From Conus ventricosus (lineage: Eukaryota; Mollusca; Gastropoda; Neogastropoda; Conidae): 64,000 nt of DNA. The position numbers and the translations under genes are program-made. Position 1 is the first letter of the stretch; the number at the start of each line of letters is the position of its first letter. Where the stretch lies: the NCBI GenBank assembly GCA_018398815.1, contig CM031600.1, positions 55,808,223-55,872,222 on the forward strand. The letters are read 5' to 3'. A model generated the notes under the pieces. The model saw only the letters and a list, made by a program, of their open reading frames with translations. It was not told the origin of the DNA and did no database searches. Shown here piece after piece: positions 11,228 through 23,643 of the stretch.

Positions 11228-11999
11228 CTGACACTGTGTGTCGTCAAGATAATTTCAGACAGTGTAGGTGAATATTCATCAAATTAAACAAGGTTGAATG
11301 TAAAGTCACTAGAGATCTGTGAATGGTTTTCAAGGTCTGAAGGAAAAAACTGATGAAATACTGAGGAGAAAAATCTGGCATAAGGGTAGAGACACACTAA
11401 TATGCATTTAATTTGAATGAGAAAAAAGAAGTATGTGAGAGAAGAGAGTTTTCTGTTATACTTGAAATTGCTTAGACAAGCAGGCTTTGTGTTACGTTTT
11501 TCAGCCTGTCTGTTTATAAATTTTGTCCAGTTACCTGAGGGAAAAAAGTCTCAGGTGGTCTAATGGTGTTTTATTGGTGTCCAGAAATCTTTTTTGCTTA
11601 GCAACATATAATTTAAAAAGGTTCAACAGCTCAGTTTTGTTCCTTTGATAAGGGGCTGATATAAAATTATCTGAAGATTTGTATTCTATGAAAAATGATA
11701 TTTTGTCTTGTTTTTTCTGTATGGTGATACTTGTTTGTAATAGGTTTGGTTGTGCAATATTTTGGCTTTTTATAGTCAATGCTCATGTCAGTAGCTTTGT
11801 GTTTACTGTCGATAACCTTTTTTATTTATATTTTTTTTGTTGATTAACCACTTGTGCATTCCAGAGCACATCCATTTGCCACATAAATGGCCCATGTTTA
11901 AGGGATACATGTGCATAATTTGTTTGTAAAGTATCTGATATGACTGCTTGTATTGTTTTTTTTTCCCTTTTAAATTGTCGAGCATGTTTGTTTTTATTT

Positions 12000-12006
12000 G
12001 TGTGTG

Positions 12007-12056
<50 letters not shown>
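12000..12056. repeat. (TG)n microsatellite
   Basis: TG dinucleotides preceded by a short TATATA segment. Confidence 0.95.
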
Positions 12057-12058
<2 letters not shown>

Positions 12059-15000
12059 CATTATCTATGAGTGGTTTAGAGAACATCGGTCATGTATGTA
12101 AGTACACGTATCATGACTTGCATGTTTAACACTCAGGTGGGCAGATTATGAATTCCCTCTGTTGATTTGCAAGCTTTTGATATGGCAGCACAAAGATTTT
12201 GTTTTCCTCTGAAACAGGAAAGGATATATAATGGATCTAAAGATGTATGCGTTTATTATAAATTTCAGATCTGGAAATACAAATTGCAAGTCTGTTTTTC
12301 TTTGCTAGATTTTGCACTGCATATATATTTTCCCCCCAGACTTTCCCCGTCTTCTCCACCAATGGTTGTGGCATACATCATGTAAACTGACAAATCCTGT
12401 TAACATTTTTTGATGTTGAAGCCTTGAAGGTATCCATTCATGTACATTGTTATGACTGTGTCACCAGACATTCTTGTTGATGGTGTGAAAACTATACTGA
12501 AAATCAGAAGCACTTTTGATTACTGCGTGTGGTGTGTGCGTGTGCGTGCATGCGTGCGTGCATGCATGTGTGTGTGTGTAATATGTGGGTTTGCAGCTAA
12601 TGTTTTCTCACAGGTATTGTGCTTCTGTTATAATTCTGTTCTTCGACAAAAACAATGCAGATTTTTTTTCTTCCTCTTTACGCACCTTTAACAAAAATCT
12701 CATTCATGATTGATGTTTATTCATGCCACAGGCAAGATTTATCAGTTTCTGCTGGTCAAGGTCTACAAATTGGAAACAAATGAAAGTTTTATATCATTAT
12801 TATTTTGTACAGGGCAGTGTCTTTAATCCAATTTCGTGTATGGTCCTAAAATCACAGTACATTGTTGATATTCTTTTCCACATACAATTTAACATTATCA
12901 TCAGTTTAACTGTTTGGGGAGTAAAGAGATCATCTAAAAATAAGTTTTGAAGATAACTTAAAGCAGAAGCAACAGCCACAGAAAAGAAAAAGGAGAAGTA
13001 GGACGAGAGGAGGGTGGAGTAGTGGGTGAAAGGTAGAAAAGTGAAGTTTTTAGAATAAAGTGAATGTTGCTGCATTTTGTCATAAGTGAAACCAACAGCC
13101 TATTTGTGGTATTTTTCAAAATGTGTTGATCCAAAACTACAATGGTAATGTTTAAGAATACTAATTTTATCTTTATTGATGCCGTTACCCAGCACATTAT
13201 TTGAACATGCTGAAAACTTTTTTTTTTTTTTTTCAACACACTGCTAGATCACTGCAAAGCTGTTTTTTTTTTTTTTTTTTTTCGCAGGCTGCTGTAATGT
13301 TGTGCTCAGAGCTGCAGTATGACAAGGAAAGAAATTGAATTTGAATCTAGTCAGCCCCCCCCCCCCCTCCCCCCGCCTTTTTTTGTTTGTTTAAAGAATA
13401 AGAAAAATATCTGCTGGCTGTAACTACAGTTTGACTATCGAGATCTGTCACTTCTTCTTCTTGTCATTTTGAAGCAAGAATGTCTTGGGATTAGATTGAC
13501 ACTGCAAAGTTGAGACATCCCTCTCATTCTGTCTCATGCATTTTAGCCGCCCCCATCATAACTATCGATCATTTACATGAAATATTGCATATGTATGTTA
13601 TGGAAAGTTGTTGTCTCTGCTAACCTGATGTCTTAGCATAGAGACTGGCCTAACTTTGCTTTCAGATTATATTTGTGTGTATTCACTCACTATTGGGTGA
13701 TTTTTAGTTTTTTTAGTTTGTTTGAAGTCACATTCCATTAAATTCTTCCACATGAGAAAGTCCTTCCACTTGTGCATCATTATTTTTGTGCATGTGAAAA
13801 AAAAGGATGTTCCACTTAACTTGCTGATGTTATTCTTAGTTAAGATGTTTTTGTTCCAACTTATGTGATTTGTGTGTATGCATATTTATTTCGTATATTT
13901 GAGTACTCCATGACAACTTATATGTTCATGTTTGCAAAGTTCAGAACCTGATAACGTTATAATGTTTATCAATTTCCAAAGCAAACTGTCAGCCCTGATA
14001 CGCACACAAGATGTTTTGGGTTTTTTTTCCTTGTAAAAAATCTTTTTTTTTTTTTTTTTTTTTGCTGGCGCTTACCGTATAGTGCTTCATTTAATCAACT
14101 TTTCAGCATCACTGTGGTTGCTGACATTTATATTGCTCTAAAACACCTATGAGTCTTTTTGTACATTGATGTGAAGAACTGTGCAAAACAAGTACAGGCA
14201 CACACACACACTAAATGCAACATGAGCAAAAAGTGGGATTATATACACATGAGGGTGTATATAAATGATTGTTGGCCATTGCTATTGTTGTGGCAGTGCT
14301 GTTAGTGTTGTTGAAATGATTCGATATTACATAAATATCTTCATATCACAGACAGACAAGAATGTCATGTAATATCCAACCTGTTCCTATGGATAATAAT
14401 TTGAATAAAGAACAGTTTTCAGGCCTGTCAGTTGTCCTTTTTCAGACGATTTTTTATTTTTTTTGGTCTCCAGCTCATTTCCTCTCCTTCACAGCTGGAA
14501 ATCTTCTGGGCGTTACCACATTCCCTGATGTTTTTCCATCGATAAGATGAAATCTGAATGGAAACTTGTAGAAAATATATTTGAAAGCAGTGAATCTGTT
14601 ATTCTGCTATGGAAAACAGGTGCTCCAGAGTGCTGCCTCTTACGTTTTTCCCACCTTTGATCACACTTTTCACTCCTTCCTTCAGCAACTCGTGCTTTAA
14701 ACATTTTTTGGATAAAAATGTTCAGGAAGTTAGCATGCCTGTCATACATAGAAGCATTAATGTTCAAGTTTAAATCATTATAGCCCAGCTGAAAGCAGAG
14801 AGCCTTTTCAGGGTTGTCAAACTTGCACAAGTAAAAAAGCATTGACGATTATATTCAAGATAGAGTCCCTGAAAATCAGTATACAGATGGGATGGGATGA
14901 AGAGGGATAAAATAAAAAAAAGTCATTTCATCATCTGCAAAAGTACTCATTTCTTCCTCATTTTCCTTGCACTGCAAAGTATTAATCTCCTTTTTTATTC

Positions 15001-15624
15001 CCAAAGAGCAAGGGTATCCATAACAATGCTACTCAAAAGATTCAATATGCTTACATTGTTTCCAGGAACTCGAAGAACTTTGTTATCTTGTGTTGAATGT
15101 TGAAACGTTTCAGTTGTGATTATGCCAATTTAGACTAGCCTAGTTGTATCATAGATGTACTGCATATGGAGTTTATGAAAAATATTGTAAATCTGAGAGA
15201 GAATCTACAAAGCCATCAGAATTCTGTTATACACATATGCATGAGATAATTTTTTATGAAAAATATTTTAAATCTGGAAAAGTACAGAGAGCCATTATTC
15301 ATTTTATTGTTTTCATAATACATAGATAGTTGGTTTGGCTATTATGATTAAAAAAAAAGTAAACACAAATGTTTATTATTATGGGATACAACATGATCAT
15401 GATGATATGCTTTTTTTTCCCTTCCAGATAATGTCATTAGCATTTTCACCTAAATTAATTTACTGAACATGTAAAGTTTTCTCAAATTTTAACGTAAGAG
15501 CCACCGATTATAGGTTATGTTTTTGTTTATTTTCACCATCACCGCATTTCAACTTCTTTTCCTTTTTAACGAATCAGTTCTTTCTGTATCATGCACAGTC
15601 AATAATATTCAAGTTTATAACTGC

Positions 15625-15945
15625 GCACACACACATACAACACACATACACATGCGTGCATGCGGACATGCATACACACACACGTGTGCACATACACACA
15701 CGCATACACATGTTTATGCCAATACACACACATACATGTGCAGATGCATTCGTGCAGGAGCATGCTCACACAAGCCCACGGACCACTTACATGCATGCAC
15801 ATGCACATCTGCACGCACACATACACACAATCACATACACACACTAACCCATGTGCACTGCCTACACTGGCACATACACAAGGGCCCGCGCCCACACACC
15901 CATATGAACACATACATGTGTACACTCACCACACACATATGCAAT
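15625..15945. repeat. Degenerate CA/ACATGC-rich low-complexity tract
   Basis: About 320 bases of imperfect (CA)n mixed with ATGCATGC-type words. Several overlapping open frames on both strands translate this repeat and are not genes. Confidence 0.85.
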
Positions 15946-18900
15946 GATAATAATGGCACAGCCAATGTTAGGCAGGTATCCAAGGTCTGACCGACACGTT
16001 AGGCTAATGCGTTGATCATCTTGCTAAGTCATAGCCATGAGACCCTCTTGTTAAATTCTGTCTTCTTAGTCATTAATTCATTTATCCATCAGTTTTGAAT
16101 CATGTGCAGTGTGGTCTCAAAACTTACCGGATGTGGTGTAGCGTATTATGGACAAGTCCGCATGCAGTGATGCCTCCTTGATGAAACTGAAACTAAGTAT
16201 ATAAACCACTGGTACAAAACTAAAAATTTTGTTTGATTTTTCAATGTTATAAAACACCTTGAAATACAAATGAAATCTGACCAGGTTATTATCAACTTAT
16301 GCCAGTTATCATATGTAATTTTCTGGTTCTGGAAATTTGTAAGCGATTTTCTTCTCACATTTCTCCCAATTCTTATACAGCCAGTACATATTCCTTGGGT
16401 TTCATTTTTTTTCTTTTTCTTTTTGTTTTAATGAAATACGTACCCAATCATTCTCATATATTTTTTCCCCTTCCTCAAAACGATCATTATTTCAACTCTT
16501 TCACATAACAGCTTTGCTTTTCTCCCCTCTCCATGTTTTTTCCCCCTTTTTTTTTCATTTGCTTTCTATTATTTTCTCTTACTAGCAGCCTGACCTAAAC
16601 TGAGGTGAACGATGCAAAACAGAGTAAGTTGGATTTTTGGTAAAGCATTGTGTGATCACAAAACAGGAGCATTTGAAGTTGAAGGTAATGCTTCCTGACT
16701 TCTATCAAATTTCAGCACATGCAAATAATCTGACTCTACTCTAGGTTCTCGTGTTTTGACTGTTTTCCCCTATCATTTGCGCAAATGTTCATTGCTGATG
16801 TCAAGAGCCTTAGTTGTTTATTTCAGTGCATCAAAGAATATCTATAAATTTCTGTTGGCATAATATGTGTCTGCCTCTATCTATATATTTATCTTCTTCA
16901 TTTTATTTACTTTTTTTTTGGTTAAATCATTTGACTGATCACTGTACAGGTGATCTTCAGAATTATTTTTGCAATGTGCAGTTTTGCTGGTATTGCTCAG
17001 TAGAATTATTTTTAGTACATGTACCAGCTGAATGACAGATATCCTCTTTTTGCATAATATCAATATCCTTCAAATAAATATCATGAGTGTTCAAAAAAAG
17101 AAAAAGGAGTCTGTTTGAAACTTTTTTTCCCAAATACTGTTTGTATGTTCTTGCGTGTTGACATTACCATCAGCCAATATCAAGACCAAAATTGAAATTT
17201 GAATTTATCTTAAATTTGCATGGGATCTAACAATGTACTTAGAACTTTGGGGATAAAGCTTTGAAGGTATTCATTTTATCACGAAGCACAGTGGACTGAA
17301 ATTCCATTGAATCAGCTTTTGATTGAAGAGGTCATGAAGGCTTTCCAAAGGATTCCACTCTTCTGGTTGTGATGACCCCAAAACTGGCCTTCAGATTTTA
17401 GCTTTTTGATATACAGTGCCTTGACGCACTTGTGATTCTTACATTTTGATGTGATGGTTACATCTAACACCTGTTTTCCGGGTTATGAAATTTTGTAAAA
17501 AGTCATCTCAGAAATCAATATTTATTTTTGTTAATTCATTGTATGTTTATTTGTGCATGCACGCACATTGTTTTTCCTGATCTAAAATGCTGAAGATTTT
17601 ACTCTGAATCTGGGTCCATATTTTTCTCTTAAAGAAAAAAAAAATCCAGTCAGTCATAGATGGTTGTCTAATGATTTCAGTCACGCATGCTTATGGTATT
17701 TATATGTTTCAGTCACGCATGCTTATGGTATTTATATGTCTTGAGAGAAAAAGAATGAATGTTTCGTCATTAGTAGTTTCACTTTAGAATGTTTACCACA
17801 CAAGTTTCTGTTTTATACTTTTGCTTTTACTTGCTGCACTGGGAAAAGGGTTTGCTGATTTATTCCTGCTTTCACAGAACTGTACCAATTGCTAGACACA
17901 TCATACTTTTAGGTGTTTGTCAGCACCAAATTTGCTTTTATGTTTCTGTCACAGAACTGACAGAAAATATTTTTGTTCTGTGATCCTAGATTTAGATATG
18001 CATGGTTAGTAAAGTTTGCTGCCTTTTTTGGCAAATATAAATAAACTGTTGCCAGACAGATACTACTTGGGAGTGCTTCTGTCTGTTCGTGTGTGTGTAG
18101 GTTACTGGTCACTGACACCACAGACCCGGGTGTGGCGGCACTGCAGGGTTAACGCTACATTGGGGGAAACAAGCCATCCATGCTTACTACATTTGTATAG
18201 ATGGCATCACAAAGTTGCAGTGTCACCAGTAAAATTGTACAGCACACCCACTGCACGGGTATTTGATTCACCTTCAAAATCCACCCTGTAGACTGGCCTT
18301 GGATTCACATTAAATATTCAAAATACAAAGAAAAATAACAGTCATGAAATGTATATCATGTACCAGCAAAACAAAAAAAGCCTTTTAAATACTTTAGTCT
18401 TCCCCACCCTCTCCCTCCTAGCCTGGCCACCCATTTCATACATGCATTTTTTTTTTCATTAGTACAGCAGCCGTAATCTACAAGCAGGTTGATAAATCTG
18501 GATCAAGAGATTGGGTTGTTTTAAGCTTTTTCTTATTAATCTCCCTTTCATTTATACAAGTATTGAAGGCTGTGTGATTCGCCACATTCTGTAAACTTTC
18601 TCTCAAATGGTATGACAACAAAGTTGTGTGAAACTTGGGTGCATTGCCTTGAATTTTGACCCAGATAGTTTCTACTAGACTGTGTTGGCTAGATCAGTAT
18701 GAATTTGTTAAACATGACAAAAAAAAATATACATGGTCGATAGACTACCCCAAACTGGATCGATTCCAAAGTTATGCTTCCGGTCTCAAAATTCAACAGC
18801 GCCTTTTGCTCCCAGTTGAAAGTTAATGGAGATAACCAATCTATGAATGAAACTGCTTTGCATATCCTACGAATAGGCGATTTAAAAGGTCCATTTCATG

Positions 18901-19438
18901 AAACTACTCTGGCAGTTTCTTGAAATTTGGGAAATCCAAACCCACAGACAACAATTTTTTTCCATCAGATGCACCCCTCTCTCCAACCTCAATGAGTCAA
19001 TCTGTTTTGTCAAACCAGCTCGGAATGACTGACTCAAAATATGGTAACACCTACTGACAATTGCTTTTGCCCATGGCTCCTGCTTTTCAATCATGTGAAT
19101 GATAAGAAATACATCCTGTTAAAAACTTAAATCTACAGTAGTCATGGGTCACTATGCAGACTGCAAAATTATCAGTCATGGGCATCAGGCTACAGTTGAC
19201 AAGTAAGGGCGACTGCAGGCAAAAATCTAAACAAATTTGAAAAATCATTGAAAAAAGCTCTGCCAAAAAACATATTCAAATGAATCACAAGACAAAACAT
19301 GATGCGTTTGACCTCTTAGATCTTCCTCAGGCTAGATATGCAACACTAGGACAACAAAAATGAACGAGCAACCACTTATCTTCATCAAATTTGGCACAAG
19401 ATACGCGTTGAATATGATACATATGAATCATATTCAAT

Positions 19439-20790
19439 GCCTATCTTATGCCTAACTGAATGAAGATCAGTGATTGCTCTTTCATTTTCATTGTCCTGAG
19501 ATGGTTCAACGCCTATGTTGCACTGAATTGGGTGAAGATAAGTGATTGCTCATTCATTTTCATTGTCCTGAGATGGTTCAACGCCTATGTTGCACTGAAT
19601 TGGGCGAAGATAAGTGATTGCTCATTCATTTTCATTGTCCTGAGATGGTTCAACGCCTATGTTGCACTGAATTGGGTGAAGATAAGTGATTGCTCGTTCA
19701 TTTTCATTGTCCTGAGATGGTTCAACGCCTATGTTGCACTGAATTGGGCGAAGATCAGTGATTGCTCATTCATTTTCATTGTCCCGAGATGGTTCAACGC
19801 CTACGTTGCACTGAATTGGGTGAAGATTAGTGACTGCTCATTCATTTTCATTGTCCTGAGATGGTTCAACGCCTATGTTGCACTGAATTGGGCGAAGATA
19901 AGTGATTGCTCATTCATTTTCATTGTCCTGAGATGGTTCAACGCCTATGTTGCACTGAATTGGGTGAAGATAAGTGATTGCTCGTTCATTTTCATTGTCC
20001 TGAGATGGTTCAACGCCTATGTTGCACTGAATTGGGCGAAGATCAGTGATTGCTCATTCATTTTCATTGTCCCGAGATGGTTCAACGCCTACGTTGCACT
20101 GAATTGGGTGAAGATTAGTGACTGCTCATTCATTTTCATTGTCCTGAGATGGTTCAACGCCTATGTTGCACTGAATTGGGCGAAGATCAGTGATTGCTCA
20201 TTCATTTTCATTGTCCGAGATGGTTCAACGCCTACGTTGCACTGAATTGGGTGAAGATAAGTGACTGCTCGTTCATTTTCATTGTCCTGAGATGGTTCAA
20301 CGCCTACGTTGCACTGAATTGGGTAAAGATTAGTGATTGCTCATTCATTTTCGTTGTCCTGAGATGGTTCAACGCCTACGTTGCACTGAATTGGGTGAAG
20401 ATCAGTGATTGCTCATTCATTTTCGTTGTCCTGAGATGGTTCAACGCCTACGTTGCACTGAATTGGGTAAAGATTAGTGATTGCTCATTCATTTTCGTTG
20501 TCCTGAGATGGTTCAACGCCTACGTTGCACTGAATTGGGTGAAGATCAGTGATTGCTCATTCATTTTCGTTGTCCTGAGATGGTTCAACGCCTACGTTGC
20601 ACTGAATTGGGTAAAGATTAGTGATTGCTCATTCATTTTCGTTGTCCTGAGATGGTTCAACGCCTACGTTGCACTGAATTGGGCGAAGATCAGTGATTGC
20701 TCATTCATTTTCATTGTCCTGAGATGGTTCAACGCCTACGTTGCACTGAATTGGGCGAAGATCAGTGATTGCTCATTCATTTTCGTTGTC
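19439..20790 (+). repeat. 72-bp tandem array, about 19 units with higher-order structure
   Basis: The unit contains GAGATGGTTCAACGCCTA and AGTGATTGCTCATTCATTTT. Because 72 is divisible by three and the unit lacks stops in one frame, it gives open frames of 261 and 206 codons with a 24-residue repeat. One unit near 20214 lacks a base (TGTCCGAG instead of TGTCCTGAG), which switches the frame. I therefore read these frames as by-products and not as a protein gene. In the first half variants recur every four units (288 bp, for example GTCCCGAG at 19781 and 20069). In the second half they alternate every two. Confidence 0.9.
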
Positions 20791-20810
20791 TCGAGTGTTG
20801 TGCATCTTGC

Positions 20811-20835
20811 CTGAAGAAGACCTCGGAGGTCGAAA
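20811..20835 (+). other. Hammerhead-ribozyme-like core in the foldback element's right arm
   Basis: CTGAAGA (20811-20817) matches the CUGANGA core strand. It is followed by a GACC/GGTC stem with a UCGGA loop, then GAAA (20832-20835). Such cores are known in the terminal repeats of Penelope-like elements and in retrozymes. A convincing stem III with its UH cleavage site was not found, so activity is doubtful. The left arm's copy is degraded (CTGAGGA, then AAAC in place of GAAA). Confidence 0.4.
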
Positions 20836-21189
20836 TGTGTCGTGTTTTGTCTTGTGATTCGTTCGAATACGTTTTTTGGCAGAGGTTTATCAACAATTGT
20901 TCAAATTTCTGCATTTAATTCATCAAACTATAGAGTAAATAATCACAAAATGATCTTGAATCCTTCCATCAGCCTTTGCTTTAGCCTGTAATAAGCACAC
21001 CTTTCAACAGAACACTGAAATTACAGATTTCAAAATAACTCTTTAATGTCACAAAAATGGACACCTTTTCATGCTTAAGGGCAAATATACACAGTCAAGC
21101 ACGTTACGGGATGGAAGATCTAACACAGATCACATCACCACTTTGCATATCATCATCGAGCAATCCCTGGAATGCCAATCTATAAAATA

Positions 21190-22180
21190 AAAAAAAACCC
21201 AACTTCATCAACTTCAAGAAAGCCTTCAACACTGTGGATAGAGCTGTGGCCTCGAAAACATATTGCAACTCTATGAAAACACAACCGGCCATCTCATTCA
21301 CGACTCTAGTGTGTCAAAGCCTTTCAACATTGATACATGAATCCGAATAAGGATGTTTGCTGTCAACTCTGATTAAGTGATTTTCTCTTAGGTGAAAGAC
21401 TGGGTCATCAAGACCAACCATGTGGAATCTAGTGGACTGTGACTCAGAAACTTGAAAACCATGATTTTGCATCAGCCTGCTGTCACACTCCCTTTAGCAC
21501 ATCCATGTTGATCTTTTCACCATTTATTTCTAAATAAATGCTGAAAAGATCAACATTGGTCTGACTGCACCAGTCCACCTCAGAGAAAAAGCTGTAGAAG
21601 AGGTTAGCCAGCTTACCTATACTGGAAGCATTTCTTGGAAGCATCATCAGCAAGACGGAGATAAAGATATAGACATATAAGCCAACAAGCTACATATTTG
21701 TTGTCCTCGAACCCATCTGGAGAATGCAAACATCTACCTCTCCACTAAATCAAGGCTCTTCAATACCAATGTTAACCATGTGCTGCTGCATGGTTCAGAG
21801 ACTTGGAGACTAAAAAGGTTGGAGCGCAAGCTGCAGATCTTCATCAATAACTGCTCATGACAGATACTCCATACCAAATAGAGAGAAAAAAATCACGAAT
21901 GAACTTTGGTGCAAAACCAGCCAGAGACTAGTAAAGGACATCATTAGAACCCAAAAATGGAAATGGAATTAACACAGAGGTCCTGTGCAGAGGTCCAAGC
22001 TACACTGTGCGACATGTACTGGACTACAATCCCTAGGGAAAACAAAAATGAGGACAGACAGCAACATGTCGAAAGACCCTCAAAATGAACTGAAAGCAAC
22101 CAGAATGTACTGGGTGGAGGCAAAACGGGATCACACTGGAGATCTGCAGAAAAAGCCCTATGTTACAATGTCGGTGAAGT
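21190..22180 (+). mobile_element. RTE-like LINE, heavily decayed C-terminal half
   Basis: Short in-phase pieces match an RTE-type reverse transcriptase in order. NFKKAFNTVDRAVA (palm A) lies near 21210. The thumb follows (LTYTGSISWKHHQQDGDKD near 21615, then HGSETWRLK near 21790). Next come RMNFGAKPAR-like and CTGLQSLGKTKMRT-like segments near 21895-22060, matching the usual ELW and NPQGKRKRGRP regions. Stops and frameshifts occur every few dozen codons. This is an old pseudogene fragment; the catalytic segment is largely deleted. Confidence 0.65.
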
Positions 22181-22399
22181 GGAATAATATGACTCATATA
22201 CATAACACAACGGCCCCCCCTCCTCCCCCAAACAACAAAAAGAACATTAATGACAGATATCCATCTGCTTGCTCTTTAGTATAAACCACACAATGTTGGC
22301 TCAATGCATCTGGCAAGAGATATCCATCTGCTTTCTCTGAAGGAGTATAAACCTTACAACATGGGTAGGAGTGAGAAATGTTTGTAACACTGAAAAGTT

Positions 22400-22510
22400 T
22401 GTGGCCAGGGACATCCAGGGGCCGTTTAAGGCCCCTGGTGGGGTGCAGGGGCAACACCCTGGTGGAGGGTCTGGGGGGCTTTGCCCCCCCCAGATGCTGA
22501 CAAAAATTTG
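22400..22510 (-). mobile_element. GC-rich GGGGGC...GCCCCC repeat, copy 1
   Basis: The reverse complement contains GGGGGGGCAAAGCCCCCCAG, CAGGGTGTTGCCCCTGCACC and CCCACCAGGGG. It aligns with 63265-63395 and, more loosely, 56925-57020. The neighbouring sequence is AT-rich. It is probably part of a DNA transposon. The 22180-22399 flank is unassigned. Confidence 0.6.
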
Positions 22511-22739
22511 ACATTTAAGGACAGTTGACTGTGTTCTCCTTTGATACAAACCCTGAATTTTATACTTCTCAGTACTATATAGTTAAAACTATTTCAGACA
22601 GAAAACAACAGAACAACTACAAACATCCAACAGAGTCAAAACGGAAGAGTTCAAAATATAGATCAGAGAATCAGTGCACTCATCCACTGAAGTGCAAACA
22701 GGGGAGAAAAAAAAATTGCCAAAACACCAAATTCAGAAA

Positions 22740-22903
22740 TCTGTATAATATGGAATTACTCCCACCCATGATACAATGTTTGCTCAATGCATCGAGCGAC
22801 AGGGCATATCACAAAATTTCATCTGTATAATACGGAATTATTCCCACCCATGTTACAATGTTTGCTCAATGCATCTAGCGACAGGGCATATCACAAAATT
22901 TCA
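22740..22903 (+). repeat. 82-bp tandem duplication
   Basis: Two copies of an 82-bp unit (CTGTATAATATGGAATTA onward, including GTTTGCTCAATGCATC) differ at a few bases. A related GTTGGCTCAATGCATCTGG segment occurs at about 22293. Function unknown. Confidence 0.85.
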
Positions 22904-23224
22904 ACATGGCTTTACCTACGATACACTTTCAAATTATGTGGATGTTCAACACGCACTACAATGCAAACTAATCATTAATCAACATAACAAGATGAACAAG
23001 CAACAATCATGTATGTAAGGCCCAGCGCACACTAGCGTCAAGCGTCAAGCGCTGCTCCGAGCATCACTTGTAGCACTGACGTCTGCTTCGCAGCGCGCGT
23101 CGTAGCTTGCATCTAGTATCTCTCACACACAGCGCCAGTCGCCTTGCGTCTTGTTGCCTGAACTTCCATATTTGGAAGGAGCAAGGGGGGGTACTCCAAA
23201 CTCAAACCTGACCTTGTAAACAAA

Positions 23225-23350
23225 ATGGCTGGTTACGACAGAAGGGCTGCAGCCGATGATCATATACTTGCTGGTCTTGCTGTTATTGCTGCAGCTGTAG
23301 AAATATCACAAGAAGAAGAAGAAGAAAGACGCCCCAAGCGTTCTACCTGA
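23225..23350 (+). pseudogene. Truncated N-terminus of a Harbinger-type transposase
   Basis: Forty-one codons starting MAGYDRRAAADDHILAG, with an acidic EEEEERR stretch. The Ala-rich start followed by an acidic and then basic stretch resembles the N-terminal leader of Harbinger nucleases. No catalytic DDE region is present. The frame ends at a stop within the deletion junction. Confidence 0.5.
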
Positions 23351-23395
23351 CAATGTTATTAACTTCGACACTTCAGCGTCGTTCAAGTCAGCCAT
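23306..23395 (-). pseudogene. Truncated start of a MADF-like DNA-binding protein
   Basis: The minus-strand ATG at 23395 gives MADLNDAEVSKLITL, which resembles the first helix of a MADF/Myb-like domain (xVxxLIxLV). It then runs out of homology into the opposite gene's sequence near 23350. Harbinger elements usually carry a transposase plus a Myb/MADF-type partner, and this would be that partner's stump. Confidence 0.45.
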
Positions 23396-23643
23396 CTTTC
23401 CTCAGAAGTTCCAGAGTTGCCGGTCTTCCTTCTCTTGCGATTGGCTGGTTTCGTGATCTCCGCGATCTCGAGTATCAAAATTAGAACAAGTCCTATCCTC
23501 AGGCGTCGAAAAATCACGGAGCAACGAGTCAAAAATCTTGCCGCTCTGCAAAGCTCGCATACGTGGCGGCGCATCCAATTACGCCTCGCCGCAAAAAATC
23601 GCCGTGATCTCGAGATCTTGACGCTAGTGTGCACTGGGCCTAA

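Larger units (their letters stand above)
8982..19224. other. Gene-poor AT-rich stretch with microsatellites
   Basis: Ten kilobases in which I find no supported exon, LINE or SINE. It holds homopolymer T runs (13219-13234, 13262-13282, 14043-14063) and several (TG)n/(CA)n tracts listed separately. There is also a 32-bp tandem duplication, TTCAGTCACGCATGCTTATG onward, at 17676-17739. All open frames are short and lack motifs. A long intron or an unannotated non-coding transcript cannot be excluded. Confidence 0.5.
19225..20915. mobile_element. Foldback-type element with ~100-bp inverted terminal arms
   Basis: The left arm begins CTCTGCCAAAAAACATATTC (19258 onward). Over about 100 bases it is the reverse complement of the right arm (20785-20887, ending TTTTTTGGCAGAG). 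Weaker similarity extends outward to AAATTTGA on both sides. The left arm continues into one inverted copy of the internal repeat unit. A near-perfect 30-bp palindrome follows at 19409-19438, then about 19 direct copies of the unit, then the right arm. No transposase is encoded. Outer borders are approximate and no target-site duplication was identified. Confidence 0.75.
23019..23640. mobile_element. PIF/Harbinger-type deletion derivative
   Basis: Terminal inverted repeats start GGCCCAGCGCACACTAGCG at the left and GGCCCAGTGCACACTAGCG at the right (reverse complement). They are flanked by TAA at 23016-23018 and 23641-23643. The TWA 3-bp duplication and the CACACTAGCG-type ends are typical of PIF/Harbinger. 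The 622-bp element keeps the first codons of two converging genes (23225 on +, 23395 on -), as expected when an autonomous element loses its middle. It is non-autonomous. Confidence 0.8.

Noticed and set aside
19460..20814. Novel repeat protein encoded by the 72-bp array
   Set aside because: Unit length is a multiple of three, so open frames are expected. A one-base deletion in one unit switches the frame, and there is no start or splice context.
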